From NCBI GenBank assembly GCA_033763435.1, contig JANRKN010000078.1, positions 1 through 12,042 on the forward strand: DNA of 12,042 nt, in the 5' to 3' direction. The notes beneath the pieces were generated by a model. That model was not told where the DNA came from. It made no database searches and saw nothing but the letters and a program-made list of their open reading frames with translations. Of this stretch, positions 1 to 8,982 are shown piece by piece; positions within the stretch are counted from its first letter, which is position 1; each line of letters starts with the position of its first letter. The DNA is from JANRKN01 sp033763435 (GTDB taxonomy: Bacteria; Planctomycetota; Phycisphaerae; Phycisphaerales; UBA1924). A program made the position numbers and the translations under genes.

Positions 1-207
1 CTCAGGCCCGTTCTGGTCACCCGCCGTCGGGTCGTCGTACAGCCGGAACCGCAGGTCGTAGATCCCCGTTGCCGCATTCCCAAGCTGCGAGAGCTGGCCC
101 TGGTACGTGAACTGCGTGCTCAGAGGCGTCTGAGCCCACGCCGGCGCCGCGAGCCCGGCCATCATCACCGCCGCCACGGCCGCCCAACAACGCGCAGACC
201 TGATCAT
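1..207 (-). CDS. Secreted protein of unknown function, N-terminal fragment (gene runs off the left edge)
   Basis: Sixty-nine codons are visible, starting at the ATG at 207 and reading leftwards out of the window. The first 25 residues form a clear signal peptide: MIRSAR, a hydrophobic stretch VAAVMMAGLAAP, then AWA before QT, so export and cleavage after residue 25 are expected. The mature N-terminus reads STQFTYQGQLSQLG followed by GIYDLRFRLYDDP. This opening is familiar from exported proteins of Phycisphaerae planctomycetes, but I know no function for it. GGGAG lies 8 bases upstream of the ATG, and a promoter-like pair lies further upstream at 244-272. The rest of the protein is outside the window, so its size and C-terminal domains cannot be judged. 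Confidence 0.8.
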   Translation of the reverse strand, partial: MIRSARCWAAVAAVMMAGLAAPAWAQTPLSTQFTYQGQLSQLGNAATGIYDLRFRLYDDPTAGDQNGPE

Positions 208-243
208 GTCTGTTGCTCCCTTGATTCCTCCCGGAAGACGATC

Positions 244-272
244 AGCCTACCAACTTCCTTCCGAACTGCCAA
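244..272 (-). promoter_or_regulatory. Putative sigma-70-type promoter of the left-edge secreted-protein gene
   Basis: On the minus strand TTGGCA (272-267) is separated by exactly 17 bases from TAGGCT (249-244). This matches the TTGACA/TATAAT pattern in 5 of 6 and in the key TA...T positions. It would start transcription roughly 30 bases before the ATG at 207. It is a pattern match only; the spacing and position are good, but the -10 is weak. Confidence 0.4.
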
Positions 273-346
273 GGCGATCTGATGTCCGGGAACTCGCAGA
301 TCAGGCCCCCGCGGGCTCGGATCGCCCCGCCCGGCAACAATCCGCC

Positions 347-925
347 ATGCCCAAGCGCACGTCGCACCACCTGGCGATCTACCCCGGCTCGTTCGACCCG
401 ATCACCTTCGGCCATCTCGACGTCATCGCCCGCGGCCGGACGCTCTTCGACGAGCTCATCGTCGCCGTCGGCCGAAACCCCGGCAAAGACCCGCTCTTCA
501 GCCCCGATGAGCGCGTCGCCCTCGTCGAAGCCCTCGTCGCCGACCTCGTCAAGCGCACGCCCCATGGCGCGAAAGTCACCGTCAAGTCCTTCGAAGGCCT
601 CACTGTCGACTTCGCCCGCTCGGTCCATGCCGCGGCACTCCTCCGCGGCGTGCGCAATCTCTCGGACCTCCAATACGAGATCCAACAGGCCGTCACCAAC
701 CGCGAAGTCGCCGGCCTCGAAACCGCCTTCGTCGTCGCAGGCCAGTCCTTCGCCTACACCTCCAGCAGCCTCATCCGCCAGATCACCGCGATGGGCGAGG
801 ACCTCTCGGCCCTGAGCCCGATGGTCCCCGCGATCGTCATCAAGGCGCTCCGCAAGAAAAAGCACGAGCGTCACCCGGCGCTCGAGAACCTGCGCGCCGC
901 TCGCGCCACGCCCATCGATTCTTAA
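347..925 (+). CDS. coaD: Phosphopantetheine adenylyltransferase
   Basis: This cytoplasmic enzyme transfers AMP from ATP to 4'-phosphopantetheine, giving dephospho-CoA, the penultimate step of coenzyme A synthesis. The product from this start is 192 aa. It shows the nucleotidyltransferase motif YPGSFDPITFGH (residues 12-23), LLRGVRNLSDLQYE (98-111) for substrate contacts, and the C-terminal ATP motif TSSSLIR (138-144). CoaD is usually about 160 aa; the extra length is a basic C-terminal tail rich in Lys, Arg and His. An in-frame ATG at 206 would add 47 residues, but they resemble no CoaD N-terminus and would overlap the divergent gene's start, so ATG 347 (MPKRTSHHLAIYPGSF) is chosen. There is no obvious Shine-Dalgarno before it. 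tadA follows 15 bases after the stop and is probably co-transcribed. Confidence 0.95.
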   Translation: MPKRTSHHLAIYPGSFDPITFGHLDVIARGRTLFDELIVAVGRNPGKDPLFSPDERVALVEALVADLVKRTPHGAKVTVKSFEGLTVDFARSVHAAALLRGVRNLSDLQYEIQQAVTNREVAGLETAFVVAGQSFAYTSSSLIRQITAMGEDLSALSPMVPAIVIKALRKKKHERHPALENLRAARATPIDS

Positions 926-940
926 CACACGAGCTTCGCC

Positions 941-1486
941 GTGGGCCTGCGCTCCTTTTTCCAATCTCTCCTGCGCACGGGGCCCGCAACCCCGGCGTCG
1001 TCAGCACCGACCCCGCCGCCAACCGTCAGCGCGCTCGACGACCGCATGATGCGCCGGGCGCTGGAGCTTGCGCAGCAAGCCTCGGCGCTGGGCGAGGTGC
1101 CCGTCGGCGCGGTCGTCTACCGGGGCGAAGAGATCCTCGCCGAGGACTTCAATCGCCGCGAGAGCGCCCACGATCCGACGGCGCACGCCGAGCTGCTGGC
1201 GATGCGTGCCGCGGCGCTGAAGCTGGGCGATTGGCGCCTCGAGGGCTGCTCGCTCGCGGTCACGCTCGAGCCGTGCCCGATGTGCGCGGGCGCGATCGTG
1301 AACGCGCGCGTGCCGCGGGTGCTCTATGGCGCGCGCGATCCCAAGGCCGGCGCCGCGGAGTCGCTGTTCCGACTGCTGAGCGATCCGCGGCTGAACCACC
1401 GGGCGCTGGTGGTGGGGGGCGTGCGCGAGGCCGAGGCCTCCGCGCAGCTCAAGGCCTTTTTCAAGGCCCTCCGCACGCGCGGATAG
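941..1486 (+). CDS. tadA: tRNA-specific adenosine deaminase
   Basis: This zinc enzyme of the cytidine deaminase fold deaminates the wobble adenosine (A34) of tRNA-Arg(ACG) to inosine. The 181-aa product has the zinc and catalytic motif HAE (His82, Glu84) and PCPMC (Cys112 and Cys115). It also has the family's C-terminal pattern DPKAGAAESLF...LNHRALVVGGV, which separates TadA from plain cytidine deaminases. GTG at 941 is used as the start and gives a Pro/Ala-rich 35-residue leader with no family counterpart. The in-frame ATG pair at 1046 and 1049 (MMRRALELAQ) lies exactly where TadA homology begins and is a serious alternative start. The gene lies 15 bases after coaD and 12 bases before a tRNA-Leu gene, so all three may share a transcript. 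Confidence 0.9.
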   Translation: MGLRSFFQSLLRTGPATPASSAPTPPPTVSALDDRMMRRALELAQQASALGEVPVGAVVYRGEEILAEDFNRRESAHDPTAHAELLAMRAAALKLGDWRLEGCSLAVTLEPCPMCAGAIVNARVPRVLYGARDPKAGAAESLFRLLSDPRLNHRALVVGGVREAEASAQLKAFFKALRTRG

Positions 1487-1498
1487 ACTCTCTCTGCC

Positions 1499-1582
1499 GC
1501 GGGCGTGGCGGAACTGGCAGACGCGCGGGATTTAGGTTCCCGTGGCCGAAAGGCCGTGCAGGTTCGATTCCTGTCGCCCGCA
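1499..1582 (+). tRNA. tRNA-Leu, anticodon UAG
   Basis: An 84-base class II tRNA folds cleanly. The acceptor arm is GCGGGCG (1499-1505) with CGCCCGC (1575-1581), and the discriminator base is A1582. The D-arm contains GGAACTGGCAGAC. The anticodon stem CGGGA/TCCCG encloses the loop TTTAGGT, giving anticodon UAG, which reads CUN leucine codons. The long variable arm is GGCC-GAAA-GGCC, a perfect stem with a GNRA tetraloop. The T-arm is GCAGG-TTCGATT-CCTGT with one G-U pair. CCA is not encoded and must be added after transcription. The gene lies 12 bases after tadA with no separate promoter evident. Confidence 0.97.
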
Positions 1583-1592
1583 TTTCACCCGA

Positions 1593-3950
<2,358 letters not shown>

Positions 3951-4239
3951 GCGCAGGCTCCTCCCAATCCCATTGAAGATCGGTTCCATGTCGCCGCTCA
4001 TCCCGCGTTCCTTGCCCACCTTCACCCGACCGGCGCCCGCGAAGCCCGCGAGGGCCGCTCGGCCCGCCCTGCCCGGCACGCCCGCGTTAGGCGTCACAGG
4101 CCTCACACCTGTTGCCGCCCGCATGATCCTCTCTCTCAGACGCCCCCGCCAGGCCGGGGTTCGCCCCGCGTGGACACCCTGTTGAAACCGTGCCCGCCGG
4201 GCGCCCGGGCCGCGGGTTCGGTACGCTCCGCCGCGATCC

Positions 4240-5460
4240 ATGGCCTACTTCAACCAGCACAACGCCCCGGGTGAGATCGACCCCGACCTGCCGCCCCTGC
4301 CCGACGCGCCCCCGCCCCCAAGGCCCGGCTCGCGCCGCTGGCGCATGGTCGATCGGCTTGTGTTCATGGCCCTCGGGCTCGGCTCGGCGCTGGGCTGGGC
4401 GGTCCCCGAGCTGCCCGGCACGCGGCGGATCGTGTACTGGCTCGACGCGCTCGCGCAGTTCGGCGCGGTCTTTGCCGCGCTCACGCTTGCCTCGATCGTC
4501 TTCTACACGCTGCGCAGGCGCTGGCTCTACGTCGCGCTGATGCTCGTTGTCCTCGCGGGGCACACGTTCGTCCTCGCGCCCGATCGCGCGGCGCACGCGC
4601 CGGGCTCGAGCGCCTTTTCCTCCACCGCGCCCACCAGCCTCGCGCCCCTGGCGCCCACGCAGGGTCAGTCGCTGCGCGTGCTCTCGTTCAACGTGGGCCC
4701 GCTGAACCCGCGCGGGCTCGACGCGCTCGACGCGACCATGGCGGCCGAGCCCGATATCGCGGCGCTGATCGAGCTGCCGACCGTCATCGTCCGCGCCGTG
4801 TACGACACAGGCACGCCCGAGGCCGATGCGCTCCGCGCGCGCTATCCGCACCGGATCATCCGCGCGCCGGTGGACACGCAGAACAACTGGACGGTGCTGC
4901 TCTCGCGCTGGCCTCTGGAGCCGCTGGGCGCGCCCGACCCCAAGCCCAAGGACCCGGACTACTTCCCGATCGCCGCGAAGGTGCGCAGGCCCGGCGACCG
5001 CGGCGGGCCGTTCATCATGATCGCCGTGCACGCCTCGAGCCCACGCTCGTTCGGCCGATGGGTCGGGGGCAACATCGTGACCGATCGCGCGGCGTCGATC
5101 GCCGTGGACCACATGCTCCAGCACTTTCCCGTCGTGCTCGCGGGCGATCTGAACAGCACCGAATCCGCCCGGCGCACGCGCGTGCTCACGCGCGCGGGCC
5201 TGACGCTCACGCGCCCGGCGTTGAACTTTGAGCCCACGTTTCCGCCCAACCTCGGGCCCGTGGGCGCGGCGATCGACCACGTGCTCGTCTCGCCGGGCGT
5301 GATGGTCACGCGATTCTCGACGCTGCGCGAGCCCGCGCCGCCGGGCCGCCCCGCGCCGAAGTTCAGCGCGCAGCCCGAGGGCTTCGTGCTCTCTGAAGAC
5401 ACCGACTCGTTCGGCTCCGACCACCGCCCGCTGCTGGTCGAGCTTGTCACACCGATGTGA
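4240..5460 (+). CDS. Membrane-anchored endonuclease/exonuclease/phosphatase (EEP) family protein
   Basis: The product is 406 aa. A proline-rich cytoplasmic N-terminus (residues 14-28) precedes three hydrophobic segments (about 38-56, 71-90 and 94-113). A Ser/Ala/Pro linker then leads to the EEP catalytic domain (145-403). EEP motifs appear in order: LRVLSFNV (Asn151), IAALIEL (Glu178, metal ligand), VHASS (His264), AGDLNST (Asp303, Asn305), IDHVLVS (Asp346, His347) and GSDHRPLLVEL (Asp394, His395). All the metal-dependent phosphoesterase residues I can place are present, so it should be active. The topology puts the domain probably outside the cytoplasm. The substrate cannot be told: relatives cleave DNA, RNA, phosphoinositides or sphingomyelin. 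ATG 4240 has no convincing Shine-Dalgarno. The gene is divergent from the GH56-like gene. Confidence 0.85.
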   Translation: MAYFNQHNAPGEIDPDLPPLPDAPPPPRPGSRRWRMVDRLVFMALGLGSALGWAVPELPGTRRIVYWLDALAQFGAVFAALTLASIVFYTLRRRWLYVALMLVVLAGHTFVLAPDRAAHAPGSSAFSSTAPTSLAPLAPTQGQSLRVLSFNVGPLNPRGLDALDATMAAEPDIAALIELPTVIVRAVYDTGTPEADALRARYPHRIIRAPVDTQNNWTVLLSRWPLEPLGAPDPKPKDPDYFPIAAKVRRPGDRGGPFIMIAVHASSPRSFGRWVGGNIVTDRAASIAVDHMLQHFPVVLAGDLNSTESARRTRVLTRAGLTLTRPALNFEPTFPPNLGPVGAAIDHVLVSPGVMVTRFSTLREPAPPGRPAPKFSAQPEGFVLSEDTDSFGSDHRPLLVELVTPM

Positions 5461-5636
5461 ACGCGCGCCGCCGCCGGGCCCGATCGGGAACCCAAGCCTG
5501 CGCGGAGCGAGAACTCCCCGGGCACGCCCACCGATTCGTCGGGTTGTGCTTGGAGCGCTCTGGGGTTTCGGGCAATCTCGTGGTTTACTTCGCCGGCAGG
5601 GTTCCTCGTCGGCGGTCATCGGAGGAAAGGTCTCCC

Positions 5637-6236
5637 ACGCTTCGTACCGCGCTTTCCCCCTGGCTCACCTCGCTCGCCGCCCTCACGCTCGCCGCGGCGC
5701 CCGCCCTTGCCCAGCGCTCGACGCCCGTGCAGGTAGTCCAGCCGTCCGGCGCCGCGAGCGATCGGTTTGGCCACGCCGTCGCCATCGACGGCGACACCAT
5801 GATCGTCGGGGTACCGCTCGATGACGTCGGCGTCAACTCCGGCCAAGGCTCGGCGTGGACCTTCGATGTGCCCGCCGATGACTTCTCGCTTGCATACAAC
5901 GAGGTCACGGGCGTGTCGTACCCGACACTTGCCGCGGCGCTGCTTCCCGCCACCAGCGGTCAGCAGGTCTCCGCAACGGAGGCTGCGTGGCGGACAATGG
6001 GAACGCTCAACACTCTCGGCCGCTCCCTCGCGCTGCGGAGTTCGGGGGATCTGCGTACTCCGTCGACTTCCACCCTTGAACTCGGAGGGTCCTCGATGGT
6101 GACCAGCCTCGGGGGTGCGCTCGATGTCTTCGGCCCCAACCCCGGCTGCGTCAAGAGCGCGGACTTTGATCAGTCCGGGTTCGTCGACGTCGATGACTTC
6201 GTCGCGTACCTCGCCGCGTTCGAAGTCGGGTGCTGA
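5637..6236 (+). CDS. Short secreted protein with one FG-GAP repeat and a C-terminal EF-hand; apparent ACG start
   Basis: From an ACG at 5637 the product is 199 aa. Residues 2-25 make a complete signal peptide (LRTALSPWL, a hydrophobic core, then APALA before Q). GGAGGAAAGG lies at 5621-5630, 6 bases before the ACG, so initiation there is likely. The nearest in-frame conventional starts, GTG 5580 and ATG 5457, would add long Arg-rich leaders. Residues 31-77 form one FG-GAP-like unit (DRFGHAVAIDGDTMIVGVP). Residues 84-166 resemble a segment seen in large planctomycete exported proteins. Residues 176-187 form a calcium-binding EF-hand loop (DFDQSGFVDVDD), followed by a terminal GC. The relatives I recall have several FG-GAP units and are much longer, so this may be a deletion product or decaying gene. 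Function is unknown. Confidence 0.65.
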   Translation, partial: TLRTALSPWLTSLAALTLAAAPALAQRSTPVQVVQPSGAASDRFGHAVAIDGDTMIVGVPLDDVGVNSGQGSAWTFDVPADDFSLAYNEVTGVSYPTLAAALLPATSGQQVSATEAAWRTMGTLNTLGRSLALRSSGDLRTPSTSTLELGGSSMVTSLGGALDVFGPNPGCVKSADFDQSGFVDVDDFVAYLAAFEVGC

Positions 6237-6266
6237 GCGCACGAGGCATCAGGCCTGTGGATCGGG

Positions 6267-6281
6267 CGGCTCGCCGAGCCG
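6267..6281. terminator. Small hairpin between convergent genes, possible bidirectional terminator
   Basis: CGGCTC and GAGCCG form a perfect 6-bp stem around the loop GCC. It sits in the 72-base gap between the ends of the FG-GAP gene and the convergent membrane-protein gene. No U tract follows on either strand, so the evidence is only its shape and position. Confidence 0.3.
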
Positions 6282-6308
6282 ACGGCGATCGCGCGTAGAG
6301 CGTGGGCG

Positions 6309-7118
6309 TTACTTGGGCTTGCCGGTGTTCACGTCCTCGCCGCGGAAGTGGCGTCCGAGGTCGCGCATGTAGCCCGAAAGCCGGCCGCGCTGGTGCACGC
6401 TCGACTGCTGGCCCACGGTCTCGGCGAGGAATCCGAACCCGCGCCCGGCAAACTCGCCCGTGGTCTCGCGGTCGCGGCTGCGGATGCGGTCTTCCTGGCG
6501 CTGCGCATCGCGCTTGGCGTCGGCGAGGCGTTCTTCGCGAGTCTTGGGGCGCGTGACGCCGCCGACGGCCTCGAGCGTCTCGACCAGGTCGATGTACGAG
6601 TCTTCGAGGAACTTGGTCTTGTCTTCCTCGGGGACGCGCGAGTACTTCACGGCGTACTGATCCATCATGTCCAGCGCGAGCTTCGAGGCGTTCTCTTCGA
6701 GCTGCTCGCGCGCCGCGCCCATGATCCCCGCCGCGAACGCCGCCATCATCGCCGAATCGCCCGAGGTCATGCTGCCCAGGCGCTTGCGCAGGTCGCCGAT
6801 CAGCTTCAGCCGCTCGCCCACCGGCAGGTTGTTGAACTCGTCGGTCAGCAGCGTGAAGTTGAGCACGTCATCGAGCGGGTCGTTCAGATAGTCGGGCTGC
6901 GGCACGGGTCGGAGCCAGAGGAACAAGCCCACGCCCAGGCCCAGCGCGAGCACGCCGCCCGAGATCAGCCCCGCGCGCCGGATCTTCTTCGCGCGCTTGG
7001 GGTCCGCCATCTGCGCGCGCCAGGATTCGCGCAGGCGTGTAAGCACGTCGGGCCTGGGCGCCTTGACCGCCTGGGTCTGGTCCACGCCGGCGAGAAGAGG
7101 TTCGAACTGCGTCGACAT
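6309..7118 (-). CDS. Single-pass membrane protein of unknown function
   Basis: The product is 269 aa and I do not recognise a family. A basic N-terminal region of about 49 residues (with KRAKKIRR just before the membrane) precedes one hydrophobic segment at about 50-69 (GLISGGVLALGLGVGLFLWL). By the positive-inside rule the N-terminus is cytoplasmic. The outer part begins PQPDYLNDPLDDVLNFTLLTDEFNNLP and continues as a charged, probably helical domain. A very hydrophilic Arg/Asp/Glu/Gln stretch (REERLADAKRDAQRQEDRIR) follows. ATG 7118 is chosen: GGAG lies 8 bases upstream, while the in-frame GTG at 7127 falls within that ribosome-binding region. It lies 21 bases after the pseudopilin gene and is surely in the same operon, so a role near a pseudopilus or secretion complex is possible but not shown. 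Confidence 0.8.
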   Translation of the reverse strand: MSTQFEPLLAGVDQTQAVKAPRPDVLTRLRESWRAQMADPKRAKKIRRAGLISGGVLALGLGVGLFLWLRPVPQPDYLNDPLDDVLNFTLLTDEFNNLPVGERLKLIGDLRKRLGSMTSGDSAMMAAFAAGIMGAAREQLEENASKLALDMMDQYAVKYSRVPEEDKTKFLEDSYIDLVETLEAVGGVTRPKTREERLADAKRDAQRQEDRIRSRDRETTGEFAGRGFGFLAETVGQQSSVHQRGRLSGYMRDLGRHFRGEDVNTGKPK

Positions 7119-7139
7119 GCGGAACACTCCAAAGAGAAC

Positions 7140-7820
7140 TCAGCGGGGCTTGGGCGGGTTGGTGCGGGCGACTTCCTGGAAGAACTGCTGATAGTCCTCG
7201 GGCGAGGGCTGCACGAGCCAGTCCGCGCGCCACTCGCCGTAGACCAGCATGTTCTGCTTGGTGGCGTTGCCCGCGCGGAGTCGGTGCCAGCCGCTGCCGT
7301 CGAGCAGCACGGGCCAGCGCCTGGGCTGGTACGCGCGGCTGATCGCCTGCGCGGGGTCAGCGACCAGGAGCTGCGCTTCGGCAAAGACCATCAGCGTGCC
7401 GGGGAAGTACTCGTAGCTCGTGCCAAAGACCTGCCACGCGGGGCGGAAATCGCTCGCGGCATCGGTGGACTGGCGGTCGCTCGGGCACACGTAGGGATCG
7501 GTGGACTTGTAGTACCCGTCGGCCTCTTCGACGGGCTTGGGCGCGTCGACGTAGTTGGCGAGCAGGTCGAGCAGGCTCCTGTCGTTGCCCGAGTCGCCCG
7601 GGCGGGACTCCTGGAGCGGGAGCACGTAGGGCATGATCTCGCGCGAGTCGTTGAGGTAGAGCTGGAAGGCGGTGCCGAGGCCCTTGAGGTTGGTGAGGCA
7701 CTTGAGCCGACGGGCGCTCTCGCGCGCGCCGCCGAGCGCGGGCATGAGGATGCCGATCAGCAGCGTGATCACGGAGATCACGACCAGCAGTTCGATGAGG
7801 GTGAAGCCACGCCTGCGCAT
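7140..7820 (-). CDS. Type II/IV pseudopilin-like protein with prepilin N-terminal cleavage motif
   Basis: The 226-aa product starts MRRRG/FTLIELLVVISVITLLIGILMPAL, a textbook class III (prepilin) signal. The prepilin peptidase would cut after Gly5, and Glu10 is the conserved +5 glutamate of the mature protein. The following helix GGARESARRLKCLTNLKGLGTAFQLYLND matches the many planctomycete proteins of this type. The C-terminal half has WHRLRAGNATKQNMLVYGEW, which may be a degenerate form of the H-X9-DG segment common in them, with YG in place of DG. ATG 7820 is chosen because the prepilin motif begins there and AAAGGA lies about 6 bases upstream. The longer open frame to 8003 overlaps the preceding gene. 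It is the middle gene of three: 40 bases separate it from the lipoprotein gene. Confidence 0.88.
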   Translation of the reverse strand: MRRRGFTLIELLVVISVITLLIGILMPALGGARESARRLKCLTNLKGLGTAFQLYLNDSREIMPYVLPLQESRPGDSGNDRSLLDLLANYVDAPKPVEEADGYYKSTDPYVCPSDRQSTDAASDFRPAWQVFGTSYEYFPGTLMVFAEAQLLVADPAQAISRAYQPRRWPVLLDGSGWHRLRAGNATKQNMLVYGEWRADWLVQPSPEDYQQFFQEVARTNPPKPR

Positions 7821-7860
7821 CCTGATCCTTTCTGTGCCGACGATCTCGGGTCTGTCTTTC

Positions 7861-8565
7861 TTAATCGGCCGGATGGCGGTTCGACTCACGATACCCGGCG
7901 GACGCCCCGGCCTCCAAACGTTGGCGCCCGGGCACGAGTTCTTCCGCGGGCGCTTCCAGCATTCGCCGAACACCCGCCGATCGGATGAGGCCCAAGTCCT
8001 CACGCCGCTTGCGGAGCGCCTGCGCCACGGCCGGCTCTTCGCTCGCCGCGGCCTCGAGCGCCCGACCGACCCGATCCAAACCCCGACGCACCGCCCAGCC
8101 CCGCGCGATGCCCCACACCCCCGCGCCGATCAACATCCCTCCCAAGCCCCAAACGCCGCTGCCCAATCCTCCAACCGTTCCACCGCCCGAGGCCAGCGGC
8201 GCCAGCGTCTCGAGCAAACGCCCCAGCTCCGACGCCGACTCGGCGTCCTGCTCGCGCAGCGCCGCGAGCTGCGATCGGGCGTCCTCGAGCGCGCGAGCCC
8301 GCTCACCGGCGCGGACGGAAGCGCGTTCGGCCTCGATTGTAACCGCTTGATCGGCGGAACCTTGGGAATCGCTCGCCCAGCTCCGGAATCGCGCCTCCTG
8401 CTCTCGACTTTGCCGCGCGAGCTCGTCGACCGCGCGTTCGACCCGCGCGAGCTCCGCGCCGCCCACGCATCCCCCGAGCATGATGAGCATCGCGAGCAGC
8501 ACACCACCCATGGGGGCATGCCGCGCGCACAACAACCAACCGACACGACGCGATGACGTGATCAT
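7861..8565 (-). CDS. Coiled-coil lipoprotein of unknown function
   Basis: The 234-aa product has a lipoprotein signal: basic N-region (SSRR), hydrophobic GGVLLAMLIML, and lipobox LGGC with the lipidated Cys33. Residues 37-120 are Ala/Arg/Glu-rich with few helix breakers and look like a long coiled coil (LARVERAVDELARQSREQEARF, then an alternating charged region to LLETLAPLA). A second, glycine-rich hydrophobic segment at about 132-157 (VWGLGGMLIGAGVWGIARGW) could span a membrane or pack a helix. A basic helical tail follows. GGGGAGGG lies just before the ATG at 8565. It is the first gene of the three-gene operon with the pseudopilin and the single-pass membrane protein. No family is recognised. 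Confidence 0.75.
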   Translation of the reverse strand: MITSSRRVGWLLCARHAPMGGVLLAMLIMLGGCVGGAELARVERAVDELARQSREQEARFRSWASDSQGSADQAVTIEAERASVRAGERARALEDARSQLAALREQDAESASELGRLLETLAPLASGGGTVGGLGSGVWGLGGMLIGAGVWGIARGWAVRRGLDRVGRALEAAASEEPAVAQALRKRREDLGLIRSAGVRRMLEAPAEELVPGRQRLEAGASAGYRESNRHPAD

Positions 8566-8754
8566 CCCCAGCCCTCCCCATCACGGGCGCGCGCGTGTCA
8601 CCGCGCGGGCCCAACCCCCAACGGACGCAGCGCGCCCCAATGCGCGCCGCGGACCCACGATACTCGCTCGGCGCCGGGAACGCACGAAGAATCGCGATCA
8701 CGATTGTGCGCGCAGCGTGATGCCCGAGAATGTGTGCGGCGTGAGCGTGCGCGA

Positions 8755-8787
8755 GTTTGCCGCCCGTTTGCCGACTGTTTGCCGCTT
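8755..8787 (+). repeat. Three direct GTTTGCCG repeats at exact 11-bp spacing upstream of dnaA
   Basis: GTTTGCCG occurs at 8755, 8766 and 8777, each followed by three variable bases (CCC, ACT, CTT). The 11-bp period puts the copies on nearly the same face of the helix, as expected for cooperative binding of a regulator. The array ends 5 bases before a TTGACT element, the usual place for an activator or a repressor of dnaA. Confidence 0.75.
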
Positions 8788-8792
8788 GGTGG

Positions 8793-8821
8793 TTGACTCG
8801 CGGCCCACGCCCCGGTACGTT
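8793..8821 (+). promoter_or_regulatory. Putative dnaA promoter
   Basis: TTGACT (8793-8798) and TACGTT (8816-8821) are separated by exactly 17 bases. The -35 matches in 5 of 6 positions, and the -10 keeps the TA...T positions. A start near 8828 would leave a leader of roughly 155 bases before the dnaA ATG at 8983. The repeats directly upstream strengthen the call. Confidence 0.45.
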
Positions 8822-8982
8822 CAGCGACTCGCCTCTCGTTCGGCGCGAGGTTCTTTCGGAGCGTCCGATGCACACCGAATCCCATCTCAGCTCTGCGGCT
8901 CGCACGCGGTCAGCGACGGTGAGTGTGGGGCGGGTGGGGTGGGTGGAATGCGGCTGTCCTCTGGGCCTGTGAGCAGTGATCG

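Larger units (their letters stand above)
8566..8982. promoter_or_regulatory. Divergent intergenic region between the lipoprotein operon and dnaA
   Basis: These 417 bases carry no convincing gene. The short open frames here lack ribosome-binding sites and recognisable products. The dnaA-proximal half holds the 11-bp-phased GTTTGCCG repeats (8755-8787) and a promoter-like pair (8793-8821). I found no 9-mer close to TTATCCACA here, so the origin is more likely on the other side of dnaA. No clear promoter for the minus-strand operon was found. Confidence 0.6.

Noticed and set aside
206..346. Upstream ATG extension of coaD by 47 residues
   Set aside because: The extra residues do not resemble CoaD, overlap the start and ribosome-binding region of the divergent gene, and cover its likely promoter.
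4182..4227. TTGAAA and TACGCT as a promoter for the EEP gene
   Set aside because: They are 34 bases apart, far from the 16-18 bases needed.
3951..4241. Longer N-terminus of the GH56-like protein
   Set aside because: The added residues are Arg/Ala/Gly-rich without homology; a strong Shine-Dalgarno precedes ATG 3950, and the signal peptide sits better near that start.
5616..6242. Minus-strand open frame of 208 codons opposite the FG-GAP gene
   Set aside because: It has no family motif and is antisense to a frame with a signal peptide, FG-GAP unit and EF-hand.
8566..8982. Origin upstream of dnaA
   Set aside because: No 9-mer close to TTATCCACA was found there on either strand, whereas several occur downstream of dnaA.
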